This document shows, piece by piece, positions 17,224-25,496 of a DNA stretch of 64,000 nucleotides (the first letter of the stretch is position 1; the number at the start of each line of letters is the position of its first letter). The position numbers and the translations under genes are program-made. The DNA comes from an uncultured Roseovarius sp. GTDB lineage: Bacteria > Pseudomonadota > Alphaproteobacteria > Rhodobacterales > Rhodobacteraceae. Under the pieces are notes generated by a model, which was not told the origin of the DNA, ran no database searches, and worked only from the letters and a program-made list of their open reading frames with translations. The DNA lies in assembly GCF_947259555.1 (NCBI RefSeq), contig NZ_CAMYMD010000025.1:62001-126000 (forward strand). Reading direction: 5' to 3'.

Positions 17224-17367
17224 AATTATCCTCCAGATATTGGCCTGGCGCTGCATCATACAACGTCAAGCACCCAAGACTTACCTCGTGACTGATCTCT
17301 AATCAGCAAACTGTGAGGAATGCAAATGCATCTTGACACTGAAACAACAAGAACCGCCCCGCTTTCG

Positions 17368-17970
17368 TCAAATTAGCAACACCTGTGTGCCTACTTTGGT
17401 GAGAGCGAAAAGTTCGGAGATATGCTCGTTGTATAGCCCTACGCAGCCGTTTGAAGACCGCCGTCCGATCTTGCGCGTGTCATGCGTACCGTGAATGCGG
17501 TAATAGGTCCAGCTGAGGTAAAGGGCATGGGTGCCCAATGGATTGTCAGGCCCCGGCCCGACATAGGCGGGCCAATCCGGGTTGCGCTGGAGCATCGAAG
17601 GCGTCGGACGCCAACTCGGCCCTTCGACCTTACGCACGACCGATGTACGGCCACGACGGGTGAGATCTTCGGTCAATGGCACTGACGATGGGTAAAGCTT
17701 GTAGACGGACTGATCTTCACTCCAAAAGTGCACCGCTCTCGAATCAATGTCCACGAGGATTGCGCCGTTGTTGAGCGTCGAGAAATAGGGCTGCCAATCG
17801 AGTGTACGGAAGCTCGAAATATTGCGCCTCACCGTCTCCGTGACGTCGCGTTCAATCTCTACCGTCGCGTCCCCGTCAACACTCTGCGCCAACGCGGGCG
17901 CTCCCATCAGCGCGGCCGCGCCAGTCAGGAACGTGCGCCGATTCCACGAATTGTGATTGCTTGAGGTCAT
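17368..17970 (-). CDS. L,D-transpeptidase (YkuD domain) with Tat-like signal
   Basis: The 200-residue protein has a twin-arginine type leader (NRRTFLTGAAALMGAPALAQ) and a YkuD catalytic domain: AILVDIDSRAVHFWSED, LGTHALYLSW, and HGTHD followed by SSNGCVGLYN with the nucleophilic Cys. Such enzymes cross-link peptidoglycan 3-3 or attach proteins to it. After GC the sequence is VGLY rather than the usual IR-containing motif. The ATG at 17970 is the last start before the leader; the longer frame has no support. Confidence 0.88.
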   Translation of the reverse strand: MTSSNHNSWNRRTFLTGAAALMGAPALAQSVDGDATVEIERDVTETVRRNISSFRTLDWQPYFSTLNNGAILVDIDSRAVHFWSEDQSVYKLYPSSVPLTEDLTRRGRTSVVRKVEGPSWRPTPSMLQRNPDWPAYVGPGPDNPLGTHALYLSWTYYRIHGTHDTRKIGRRSSNGCVGLYNEHISELFALTKVGTQVLLI

Positions 17971-18143
17971 ATCCACATCTCCACTACGCCACCATAAGGG
18001 ACAATACCTGAATATATGGCGCGAAGGACGCAGTCGCAAATCAAACAACGCTCGGCGGGCAATCTTGCGCCCATGTGGGTTTGAATCGCAACGCCAGCCG
18101 GGCTAAAGCGGTTTGAGAAACAAATATCGGGTGGTTCGGGATC

Positions 18144-18662
18144 ATGATGCGTCTGTCTATTTTAATGCTGTCGGCACTTTTGGCGTTGGCGGCTTGTGCA
18201 GCGCCACCACCCTCACAGCCTCAGCTTGGTTCTGACGGCAAGCCTTTGCCGCGCGTTTATCGCATCCGATCTGGCGAAACGTCGGAAATCCGGTTCAGAA
18301 TGCTGGATTCGGTCAACGCCCTGCGTGAAGCAGCGGGGCAACCTTCGGTCTCGCTCGATCCTGCGCTAACAGCGGCAGCGGCAACTCATTCACGCGATAT
18401 GTCGGTTCAGAAGCGGCCTTGGCATTTCGGATCTGACGGCTCATCACCAATCGATCGTATTCGCCGTGTGGGGTACTCGGGCAATCTGGTGGGCGAAACC
18501 ATTTCCGAGACCTACGAAACAGAGCTGGAAACACTCGCGGCCTGGATGGACGAGGAAGGCACGCGTCGCGTGATCCTCTCTCCTGAAGCGCGCAAGATGG
18601 GATTTGCCTGGCTGCAAGAGCCGGGCGGCAAGATCTGGTGGACCATGATCCTAGGGAATTGA
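18144..18662 (+). CDS. CAP-domain lipoprotein (SCP/PR-1, YkwD-like)
   Basis: The 172-residue lipoprotein has a lipobox (LALAAC, Cys at 18) followed by a proline-rich linker. The CAP domain has MLDSVNALREAAGQPSVSLD, HSRDMSVQKRPWHFGSDG and the later GETISETYETELETLAAWM and MGFAWLQEPGGKIWWTMIL. Bacterial CAP proteins are extracytoplasmic, with unknown or cell-wall-linked activity. Its TGA directly abuts the stop codon of the convergent L,D-transpeptidase gene. Confidence 0.88.
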   Translation: MMRLSILMLSALLALAACAAPPPSQPQLGSDGKPLPRVYRIRSGETSEIRFRMLDSVNALREAAGQPSVSLDPALTAAAATHSRDMSVQKRPWHFGSDGSSPIDRIRRVGYSGNLVGETISETYETELETLAAWMDEEGTRRVILSPEARKMGFAWLQEPGGKIWWTMILGN

Positions 18663-19164
18663 TTACGCGTTCAGCATGATTGGCGTGCCATTGCCGACCA
18701 TCGCGTAAACATCCTCCATCTCGCGGTTCTTGACCGAGATGCAGCCTGCCGTCCAATCCGGACTGAGAAAGGCCATCGCATTGGGCTCCCCATGTATGAA
18801 GATGTCTCCACCGGGGCTTTTGCCGAGAACCTTGGCGCGCGCGATATCCGCTTCGTTCGGGTAAGAAATCCCCAAAAGAAAGATGAAACGAGCTGTTGGG
18901 GTTGCGCCGATCTATGAGGTATTCGCCTTCGGGCGTCTTGCCATCTCCCTCAATTTCCTTGTGGCCTTTGGGTGCAAAGCCGAGATCCACCTTGTAGCGT
19001 TTGAGGATCCTGTTGTTATGAAACAGGAACATCTCGCGTTGACCCTTGTTGACGATAACACGCGTCACCTCGGGGCCGCGATAGGTGCGAAATTTTGATT
19101 GTGTGCCACACGCGGAAAGTGCCGACAAACCCGCCAACAGCACGAAGCGTCTTTTTAGCTTCAT
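18663..19164 (-). pseudogene. L,D-transpeptidase lipoprotein gene interrupted by a one-base frameshift
   Basis: The first frame (19164 to about 18876) encodes a lipoprotein leader (LSALSACG) and a YkuD N-terminal half ending NPNSSFHLS. The second frame, from about 18875, continues GISYPNEADIARAK and carries the catalytic block: HGEPN then DWTAGCISVKN. The total of 502 nt is 3n+1, so one extra base near the T4G4 run at 18873-18880 (minus strand) explains the break. Removing it would give a normal protein of about 166 residues. Cause may be a recent mutation, a sequencing error at a homopolymer, or less likely recoding. Confidence 0.85.
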
Positions 19165-19238
19165 TTCTTTAACCTAGTTTACTGCTCTCTTATCATTTTA
19201 CTCAATTCCTGCATTTTACGGTAGCATAATTTACCGCC

Positions 19239-20462
19239 TCATTTCTTATTCAGTGTGAACCCTGCCACGAGTTCCACATGCGTCGACCAACGAAATTGAT
19301 CGACGACGAGAATCGGACCCATCGCGTAACCGGACTCCAGCAATACTTTGACGTCTCGCGCAAAACTCGTCGGATTGCATGAGACATAGGCCAGCAACGG
19401 CACCCCTGCCCCGGCGATCTCGGCGATTTGGGCATCGGCACCGGCCCGCGGCGGATCAATGACGGCAGCATCGAACCGAGACAACTCGTCCGGCAAAAGT
19501 GGACGGCGAAACAGGTCTCTGGTCTCGACACTTACGGCGCGCAAACCTTTTGTCTTACGCCAACTGGCATCAAGCGCCTCAAGCATAAGGCTGTCTGCCT
19601 CGACCGCGTGCACCTGCGCGTGCCCCGCGATCGGCAAAGCGAAGGTGCCACAGCCAGCAAAGAGATCGACGACACGGCGAGCACCCTTGATTATCGTCTC
19701 TGTTCTCGCCAAAAGCGCCGATTGTCCATCGGCAGTCGCTTGGAGGAAGGCTCCGGGAGGCGGCACAACGCGCGCCTGCCCGAACATCTGAACCGGTGGT
19801 CGCCGTGTCACCAGAATCTCGTCGCCCCATGCCAGACGCGCCAGATCGTGTTTCTCGGCCAGATCCGCCAACGTGACACGCAGCGAAGCATCCAATGCTT
19901 TTCCCCCGCTCACCGCAACATCAAGCCCTGTCAACGACAGGGTCACACTGACATCAATACCTGCCTTTCGGCTCGCTCCTGCCATCGCCAAATCGCATGC
20001 AACAGCGCTGCCCCTTAGCACATCGGGATGTAAAAGATGACACTCCGGTATCTCAATGATGACGTCGCTGCCACGTGCATGAAATCCTGACATCGCACCC
20101 TTTTTGGTGCGGCGCGCGGCAAACGTAGCACGCCGTCGCGATTGAGGCGGCGAAACATGAACAGGCTCGAATTCCGCAGAAATGCCATGAGCCGCAAGCG
20201 CAGTCCGCACGATACTTTGTTTCCAGTCGGCCACGAACGTATCGCTCGCGTGCTGAAGCTGGCAGCCACCGCAAGACCGAAAGTGTCTACAGGGGGCGGA
20301 CACCCGGTCAGGCGAAGGGTGGACGATACGCACCTCGTTGAGAGTCTGACCGTCCAATTTGCCGGTCACACGCTCACCCGGCAGCGTCAGTGGCGCAAAA
20401 AGAGGCCCGGCAGCAATTCCGTCGCCATGCTGCCCCAACCTGATGATATCAATTTCTCTCAT
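19239..20462 (-). CDS. Class I RNA m5U methyltransferase, TrmA/RlmC/RlmD family
   Basis: The 407-residue protein has a short TRAM-like N-terminus, an Fe-S cysteine motif CRHFRSCGGCQLQH near residue 76, SAM motif VVDLFAGCGTFALPIAGH, the IDPPRAGAD motif and the catalytic nucleophile in LAYVSCNPTSFARD. It methylates C5 of a uridine in rRNA or tRNA; the target cannot be fixed from sequence. The ATG at 20462 lies 43 nt inside the gap after cca on the same strand. Confidence 0.92.
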   Translation of the reverse strand: MREIDIIRLGQHGDGIAAGPLFAPLTLPGERVTGKLDGQTLNEVRIVHPSPDRVSAPCRHFRSCGGCQLQHASDTFVADWKQSIVRTALAAHGISAEFEPVHVSPPQSRRRATFAARRTKKGAMSGFHARGSDVIIEIPECHLLHPDVLRGSAVACDLAMAGASRKAGIDVSVTLSLTGLDVAVSGGKALDASLRVTLADLAEKHDLARLAWGDEILVTRRPPVQMFGQARVVPPPGAFLQATADGQSALLARTETIIKGARRVVDLFAGCGTFALPIAGHAQVHAVEADSLMLEALDASWRKTKGLRAVSVETRDLFRRPLLPDELSRFDAAVIDPPRAGADAQIAEIAGAGVPLLAYVSCNPTSFARDVKVLLESGYAMGPILVVDQFRWSTHVELVAGFTLNKK

Positions 20463-20504
20463 GCGTTCGCCTGTAAACCGGGAGTGCTCTTCGTGAAAGC
20501 CCAC

Positions 20505-21650
20505 TCAGAGAAGATCTTCGCGCGTAAGCAGAAATCCGGACTCAATCCAACGCCGCTCCAGAGTGCGCAAGCGAGCGCCAAGTGCCTCACCGGAATAGTC
20601 CGGCATAAGGTCTGCCGCCTTGATCGGAAACCGGGCCGCGGCACCGGCATTCAAAGCCTCGAACGTGCTCGCGTTCAGCGGGCTATCAGAAAGCACAGCG
20701 CGTAGAAGGAGAATGGCACGGCCCTCCTCCGTGGAGAACCGGTAGCCCAATTCGCCCGCCTGCATGTCGCCAACCGCGGCGTCACGCAGTTTAACCAAGC
20801 GTTTTTGGTCGGCTTTTGACAGGCGAAGCCGCTCGGCAGCGCCTTCACCCCCGATCACTGCCAACCGTAGAATCGGGTCTGCGGCCGTGTCTGTCCCTGA
20901 TTCCAAGTGAACCAAAGGCGCGAGGCCCCCCGCCTGTGCTCCGGGTAGAACGACGTTGAGCACACCTGTCGCTTGCATGGCGGAAACGGCGGGTGCGGGA
21001 TCAGGCGCCGCAAGAAGCTTGCGCATCTCTGTGCCGGTTCTTTCGCGGGAAAGGCTTGGCAGCCCGTCCAGATTGGCCGCGCATGCTGCAAGACCGTCCG
21101 CATCAAGCCCACCCTCGGGGTCACCATACCAGGCATGAAAGCGAAAAAACCGAAGAATCCGAAGATAATCCTCCTGAATACGCTCCTCGGCCTGCTCTAT
21201 GAACCGAACCCGTCGCGCGCGCAGGTCACTCAGACCATTCAGCGGGTCGAGCACCTTGCCATCGGGCTGCGCATAGAGGGCGTTCATGGTGAAATCCCGC
21301 CGTCGGGCGTCGGCGCGGATATCCGTGGAAAATGCCACGACAGCGTGACGGCCAAAGGTTTCGACATCCTCACGAAACGTTGTTACTTCATGCGGAATAC
21401 CGCCCGAAACAACCGTAATCGTCCCATGGTCGATACCCGTAGGAACCGGCTTAAGGCCGGCCGCACCGGCCAGCTCGATCACTCGTTCGGGCAGGGCGTC
21501 CGTCGCAACGTCGATATCTCCTACGGGCGCATCCAAAAGCGCGTTTCGGACACATCCCCCTACAAAGAGCGCCTGATACCCAGCATCTGTTAGAATGCGG
21601 CATACCGCCTGTGTCTCTGGCGCCTCAAGCCATGCGCCAGCAACTCTCAT
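20505..21650 (-). CDS. cca: CCA-adding enzyme / tRNA nucleotidyltransferase (class II, poly(A) polymerase head domain)
   Basis: The 381-residue protein has the class II nucleotidyltransferase motifs ALFVGGCVRNALLDAPVGDID (head domain, metal aspartates in GDID), EVTTFREDVETFGRH, DARRRDFTMNALYA and EDYLRILRFFRFHAWYG. It repairs or adds CCA at tRNA 3' ends. Its ATG overlaps the upstream Nudix gene stop in an ATGA, so the two are coupled. Confidence 0.93.
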   Translation of the reverse strand: MRVAGAWLEAPETQAVCRILTDAGYQALFVGGCVRNALLDAPVGDIDVATDALPERVIELAGAAGLKPVPTGIDHGTITVVSGGIPHEVTTFREDVETFGRHAVVAFSTDIRADARRRDFTMNALYAQPDGKVLDPLNGLSDLRARRVRFIEQAEERIQEDYLRILRFFRFHAWYGDPEGGLDADGLAACAANLDGLPSLSRERTGTEMRKLLAAPDPAPAVSAMQATGVLNVVLPGAQAGGLAPLVHLESGTDTAADPILRLAVIGGEGAAERLRLSKADQKRLVKLRDAAVGDMQAGELGYRFSTEEGRAILLLRAVLSDSPLNASTFEALNAGAAARFPIKAADLMPDYSGEALGARLRTLERRWIESGFLLTREDLL

Positions 21651-22264
21651 TTTTGTCCCGCCATGTCAGCCATGGTTCGCAGAATACGCGCAGTCGCACC
21701 CCAAATATAATACGGCCCGTAAGGCACCGAATAGTAACGCCGCCAGTCTCCGCGCCACCGTCGTTTCTCGACCCTGTATCGGCTTAAATCAAACAAATGC
21801 GCCAATGGCGTGTTGAAAATCTCATCAACCTCACCCCGCTCCGCGCGAGGATGAAAAACTCCGTGCACCCGCGCCAGAACCGGCGTTACGTCAAATCCGG
21901 TCACAGTTTCATGCCGTGGCAAAAAACCGAGAACCTCGACCGACGCTCTATCAAGCCCAATCTCCTCCTCCGCTTCACGCAAAGCGGTTGAAATGATGTC
22001 CGGGTCGGTTGCATCTTGTTTCCCTCCCGGAAATGCGACCTGTCCGGGGTGATGTTTCAGCGCCGAGGACCGTTTCGTCAGGATCACCTGCGCACCTGCT
22101 TCACCTCCAAAAATAGGCACCAACACGGCTGCTGAACGTAATTTTCTGCCCTCTGGTAAAACAACTTCAGGATTCAGATCGTAGTCGGACGAGGGCGCGC
22201 GCGTCTCCTCCAGCGCCGCCAACACCCGCGCGATCGGATCAGTCACTGTTTTCTGTTCCATCAT
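21647..22264 (-). CDS. Nudix hydrolase, CoA pyrophosphatase (NudL/YeaB-like)
   Basis: This 205-residue protein has LRSAAVLVPIF, TKRSSALKHHPGQVAFPGG and the Nudix box GKQDATDPDIISTALREAEEEIGL, preceded by the HHPGQVAFPGG motif typical of CoA diphosphatases. The start MMEQKTVTD has GAGG six nt upstream and lies 26 nt inside the upstream hslO gene. Downstream it overlaps cca by 4 nt. Confidence 0.9.
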   Translation of the reverse strand: MMEQKTVTDPIARVLAALEETRAPSSDYDLNPEVVLPEGRKLRSAAVLVPIFGGEAGAQVILTKRSSALKHHPGQVAFPGGKQDATDPDIISTALREAEEEIGLDRASVEVLGFLPRHETVTGFDVTPVLARVHGVFHPRAERGEVDEIFNTPLAHLFDLSRYRVEKRRWRGDWRRYYSVPYGPYYIWGATARILRTMADMAGQK

Positions 22265-23237
22265 TGCTCGCCTCAAATCCGACAGTTGCCGGATCAAGAC
22301 GATAATGCGCCCCACAAAATTGACAATCTGCAGTGACGATGCCCTCGTCAGTGGTCATTTTCGCAATATCTTGAGCGGAATATATAGAGAGACTGTTGCG
22401 CACACGTTCCTCGGAACAAGTGCAGCCAAACCGAACCGCTTGCAAATCAAATACACGTGGGCGTTCTTCGTGAAAAAGTCTGACGAGAAGATCGGTTGGG
22501 GCCACCGACGGGCCGATCAGCTCCAGTTCGTCCACTGTGTCGAGCAATAAGTTCGCCCGATTCCAGTTTTCGGCACCCTCACCGTCGACCACATCTTCCG
22601 GTTGCAGCAGACCGCCCTCACCTGATCCACCATCCTGGGCGAACGGCGACGCTTTGGGCATGTGTTGCAGCATCATGCCGCCGGCGCGCCAATGTTCAGT
22701 ACCGCCCGCCTCGGTCGACTTCCCGAAACTTAGCGCGAACCGGGTAGGCAACTGCTCGGACTGCGCAAAATATGCCTCCGCACAATGGCGCAGTGCGTCT
22801 CCCGCAATCGGAGTTATCCCCTGATAAGGAGTCATGCCCTCCCCCTGATCAAGCAAGACCGCAAAATAGCCCTCGCCAAGCTGATCGAAGGGGCGCGCAT
22901 TGCTCAACCGTGTTGCGTCAAAACTTGCATAGGCGCGCATTCGCGCAGGTTGACCTTCTTCCGTAGGGCCATAGTAATCTGTTGCTATCATCCGCACCGC
23001 ACCCTTGGTCTGCACCTGAAGCGACAGCTTCCAGCGCAGCTTGATCGTCTGGCCAACAAGCGCCGTCAAGAGCGCCATTTCAGCGATCAGCGCCTCGACC
23101 TGCGGCGGGTAATCATGCTGTTTCAAGATACCATCGAGCACCCCGTCGAGCCGCGCCACGCGGCCCCGGATATCGGCGTGATCAAGCTGGAACGGCAGGA
23201 TCGTATCGTCCCAGGCGATTTTCTGTCCAAGGGTCAT
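22239..23237 (-). CDS. hslO: Hsp33 redox-regulated chaperonin
   Basis: The 332-residue protein has the Hsp33 fold sequence (LTALVGQTIKLRWKLSLQVQ, GVITP-like PYQGITPIAG) and the C-terminal redox switch cysteines as FGCTCSEERV and DCQFCGAHYRLD, the CxC and CxxC zinc motif. It becomes an active holdase upon oxidation. First gene of hslO-nudix-cca-trmA-like, all leftward and overlapping or closely spaced. Confidence 0.95.
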   Translation of the reverse strand: MTLGQKIAWDDTILPFQLDHADIRGRVARLDGVLDGILKQHDYPPQVEALIAEMALLTALVGQTIKLRWKLSLQVQTKGAVRMIATDYYGPTEEGQPARMRAYASFDATRLSNARPFDQLGEGYFAVLLDQGEGMTPYQGITPIAGDALRHCAEAYFAQSEQLPTRFALSFGKSTEAGGTEHWRAGGMMLQHMPKASPFAQDGGSGEGGLLQPEDVVDGEGAENWNRANLLLDTVDELELIGPSVAPTDLLVRLFHEERPRVFDLQAVRFGCTCSEERVRNSLSIYSAQDIAKMTTDEGIVTADCQFCGAHYRLDPATVGFEASNDGTENSD

Positions 23238-23315
23238 GGGGTTTCCTTATCCGCCTTGCTTCGGCATATCGCGTGTATGTAGGCAGGACAAGACGGGGCA
23301 CCAAGGGGGCAAGCC

Positions 23316-23759
23316 ATGATCCGGAGATTCGGCACAGCACCGCGCCAAGATGTGCGCTATCGGTTGCGGCCCGGGGTCTATGCGATCCTGCCGCAGGGAC
23401 GGCATCTGCTGGTCACACATCAGGCCGAGCCGGTACCGGAGCTGCAACTGCCGGGCGGCGGGATCGACCCGGGCGAACATCCACTGCGCGCGCTGCACCG
23501 CGAGGTCTTTGAAGAAACCGGCTGGATCATCGCGCGGCCCTGTCGAATCGGGGCGTTTCGGCGGTTTACCTATATGCCGGAATACGGGTTCTGGGCCGAA
23601 AAGCTCTGCGTGATCTACCGCGCCGATCCGGTGCGTGCCTTGGGCGCGCCGACAGAGCCGGGGCATCGCGCGGTTTGGATCACACCGGAGGTCGCGGCGG
23701 AACGCCTAGGCAATTCCGGCGACCGGCATTTCTTCAGCCGGGCATCGGGCCTGGCTTGA
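23316..23759 (+). CDS. Nudix hydrolase of unassigned substrate
   Basis: The 147-residue protein has PELQLPGGGIDPGEHPLRAL followed by HREVFEETGW, a complete Nudix box. The N-terminus (RRFGTAPRQDVRYRLRPGVYA) suggests an 8-oxo-dGTP or nucleotide diphosphatase, but the substrate is not certain. Its 3' end overlaps the convergent phosphatase gene by 26 nt (23734-23759). Confidence 0.9.
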   Translation: MIRRFGTAPRQDVRYRLRPGVYAILPQGRHLLVTHQAEPVPELQLPGGGIDPGEHPLRALHREVFEETGWIIARPCRIGAFRRFTYMPEYGFWAEKLCVIYRADPVRALGAPTEPGHRAVWITPEVAAERLGNSGDRHFFSRASGLA

Positions 23760-25011
23760 ATTCCAGAAGCACTGCGGAAATATCATCCTGAAAATCGGCA
23801 TCCTCGGCGAAATCCGATAGTTTCCAGATCAGTGATTCGAGAAAGGCACGACCGCGCGTCTGGCGCAAATCGCGCAGGATGCGGGCAAGCCCGGCCTCGT
23901 CGAGCAGCGCACCATCGCGCGCGGCGCATTCGGTCACGCCGTCGGAGTGGATCAAGAGCCTGTCGCCGGGCGCCATCGTGACTTCGAATTGCTGGAATTC
24001 GGCGGCGTCGATCAGCCCCACGGGCAGGCCGCCTTGACCGATGAACTCTACGGTGCCGCCCGCGCGTTGCAACGCCGGGTAAGGGTGACCCGCCTGCGCG
24101 ATGATGACATGGCCACTATTGAGGTCAACATCGGCGAGGGCGATGGTGAAGTAATGCTCGGTCTCCATCTCGGACATGATCACGCGGTTGAGCATCGCAA
24201 CCGCCTCGGCGGGCGGGCGTGGCGCAAAGCCGCCGCCGCGCGTCTTCTGCAAGGCGAGGTTCTGTTCGGGCACCGAGGACGACAAATACCCCGCCAGCCG
24301 TGCCGTCATCAGCGCCGAACTGATGCCGTGACCGGACACGTCGATGCCATAAAGGCCGACACGCCCCTCCGCGATCGGAAACATGCCCACGAGGTCACCA
24401 CCCACATGCCCTGCCGATTGCAAGATCAGCGACACGTCGGCCGGGCCAAAATCGCGATACCTTTCGCTGACCAGCGATTGCTGCAGCTTCTTGGCCTCAA
24501 TCAGGTCGCTGTCGAGCGAATCATAGAGCGATTGCAATTCGTCGAGGGTGGATTTGATCAGCCGGTTCTTTTCGGTCAGCTCTCGCTCCATCTGCAGAAT
24601 GCGGGCGCCTGCTGCAATGCGGGCGCGCAATTCAGCGGCATTGACCGGTTTGGTCAGGAAATCATCCGCCCCGGCATCGAGACCAAGCGCCACCTCATCC
24701 TTGTCGCTCTTGGACGTCAGAAGGATGAAATATCCGTATGCGTCGCGCGGCATGGCGCGAAAGGCGCGGCAGAAATCCAGCCCCGTCATGCCAGGCATCA
24801 TCCAGTCGCTGAGCACCAAGTCGGGCGCGTAGTCGGCGCAGATCACAAGCGCCGCACCACCCGATTCGGCCTCGCGCACGTCAAAACCCCAACGCTGCAA
24901 CGACGCGGTCAGAATGCGGCGTTGTGCGCGACTATCATCAACGACAAGTACACGACGGATGACATCGCAACCGGTTTCGATCCGCCCATTTTCCGTTCTG
25001 CGCACCCGCAC
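23734..25011 (-). CDS. Response regulator with C-terminal PP2C (SpoIIE/RsbU-like) phosphatase domain
   Basis: An N-terminal REC domain (VIRRVLVVDDSRAQRR; phospho-Asp in DLVLSDWMMPGMTGLDF; Lys in DFLTKPVN) is joined by a coiled-coil linker (about residues 120-170) to a SpoIIE-type PP2C domain (GGDLVGMFPIAEGRVGLYGI, DVSGHGISSALMTARL, LIHSDGVTECA, DFQDDISAVLL). Such proteins dephosphorylate anti-sigma-factor antagonists when their receiver is phosphorylated. The GTG at 25011 has AAGGGGA at good spacing; ATGs at 25038 and 25056 are in frame without a clear site. It diverges from an Hpt gene, a likely phosphorelay partner. Confidence 0.92.
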   Translation of the reverse strand: MRVRRTENGRIETGCDVIRRVLVVDDSRAQRRILTASLQRWGFDVREAESGGAALVICADYAPDLVLSDWMMPGMTGLDFCRAFRAMPRDAYGYFILLTSKSDKDEVALGLDAGADDFLTKPVNAAELRARIAAGARILQMERELTEKNRLIKSTLDELQSLYDSLDSDLIEAKKLQQSLVSERYRDFGPADVSLILQSAGHVGGDLVGMFPIAEGRVGLYGIDVSGHGISSALMTARLAGYLSSSVPEQNLALQKTRGGGFAPRPPAEAVAMLNRVIMSEMETEHYFTIALADVDLNSGHVIIAQAGHPYPALQRAGGTVEFIGQGGLPVGLIDAAEFQQFEVTMAPGDRLLIHSDGVTECAARDGALLDEAGLARILRDLRQTRGRAFLESLIWKLSDFAEDADFQDDISAVLLEFKPGPMPG

Positions 25012-25140
25012 CGTTGATCCCCTTGGCCTGTTCACCATCGGCCATAGCGCAGCCATGTTTAAGGATGAGTGAATGGTAAAAATGTTCAGAATTACTGAGA
25101 CGCGTTAACGATTTCTCAGGATCCCACACGGCACTCTGAC

Positions 25141-25158
25141 CCGGTCGAAGGAGACCGG
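25141..25158 (+). promoter_or_regulatory. Hairpin presenting the Shine-Dalgarno of the Hpt gene in its loop
   Basis: CCGGTC (25141-25146) and GACCGG (25153-25158) form a perfect 6-bp stem around the loop GAAGGA; AA and the ATG at 25161 follow. The ribosome-binding bases are exactly in the loop, 2-3 nt from the stem end. This could aid or gate translation; function is inferred. Confidence 0.4.
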
Positions 25159-25160
25159 AA

Positions 25161-25496
25161 ATGATCGACTGGAACCGCGTTCGAAACCTGCGGGATGAAA
25201 TTGGGATCGACGCGTTCGAGGAGGTCGTCGACCTCTTTATCGAAGAGGTCGAGACCGAGATAGAGAAGCTGCGCACGCCGGATGAGGCGCTCGATATCGA
25301 GGCGCAGTTGCATTTCCTCAAGGGCAGCGCGCTCAACCTCGGCTTTGCCGATTTTTCGGATCTTTGTCACCGGGGTGAGGGGGCCGCCGACAAGGGACTG
25401 GCCGCAGAGGTCGACCTGGTGGAAATCCTCAACTGTTTTGACCGCTCAAAAGCGGCGTTCCTAACCGGCCTGACGCCGGAGGTGATCAACGCCTAG
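25161..25496 (+). CDS. Histidine phosphotransfer (Hpt) domain protein
   Basis: The 111-residue helical protein has the Hpt core LHFLKGSALNLGFADFSDLC; H51 followed by xxKGS fits the phospho-accepting histidine. No kinase or receiver domain is attached. It is divergent from the REC-PP2C gene and probably passes phosphate to that receiver from an unlinked hybrid kinase. Its TAG shares the CTAG with the stop of convergent ilvA. Confidence 0.9.
   Translation: MIDWNRVRNLRDEIGIDAFEEVVDLFIEEVETEIEKLRTPDEALDIEAQLHFLKGSALNLGFADFSDLCHRGEGAADKGLAAEVDLVEILNCFDRSKAAFLTGLTPEVINA

Noticed and set aside
7813..25080. 15-bp exact repeat TGAGTGAATGGTAAA at 7813-7827 and 25066-25080, both upstream of genes
   Set aside because: About two exact 15-mer repeats are expected by chance in 64 kb of random sequence, and no further copies were seen, so it is not evidence of a shared operator.
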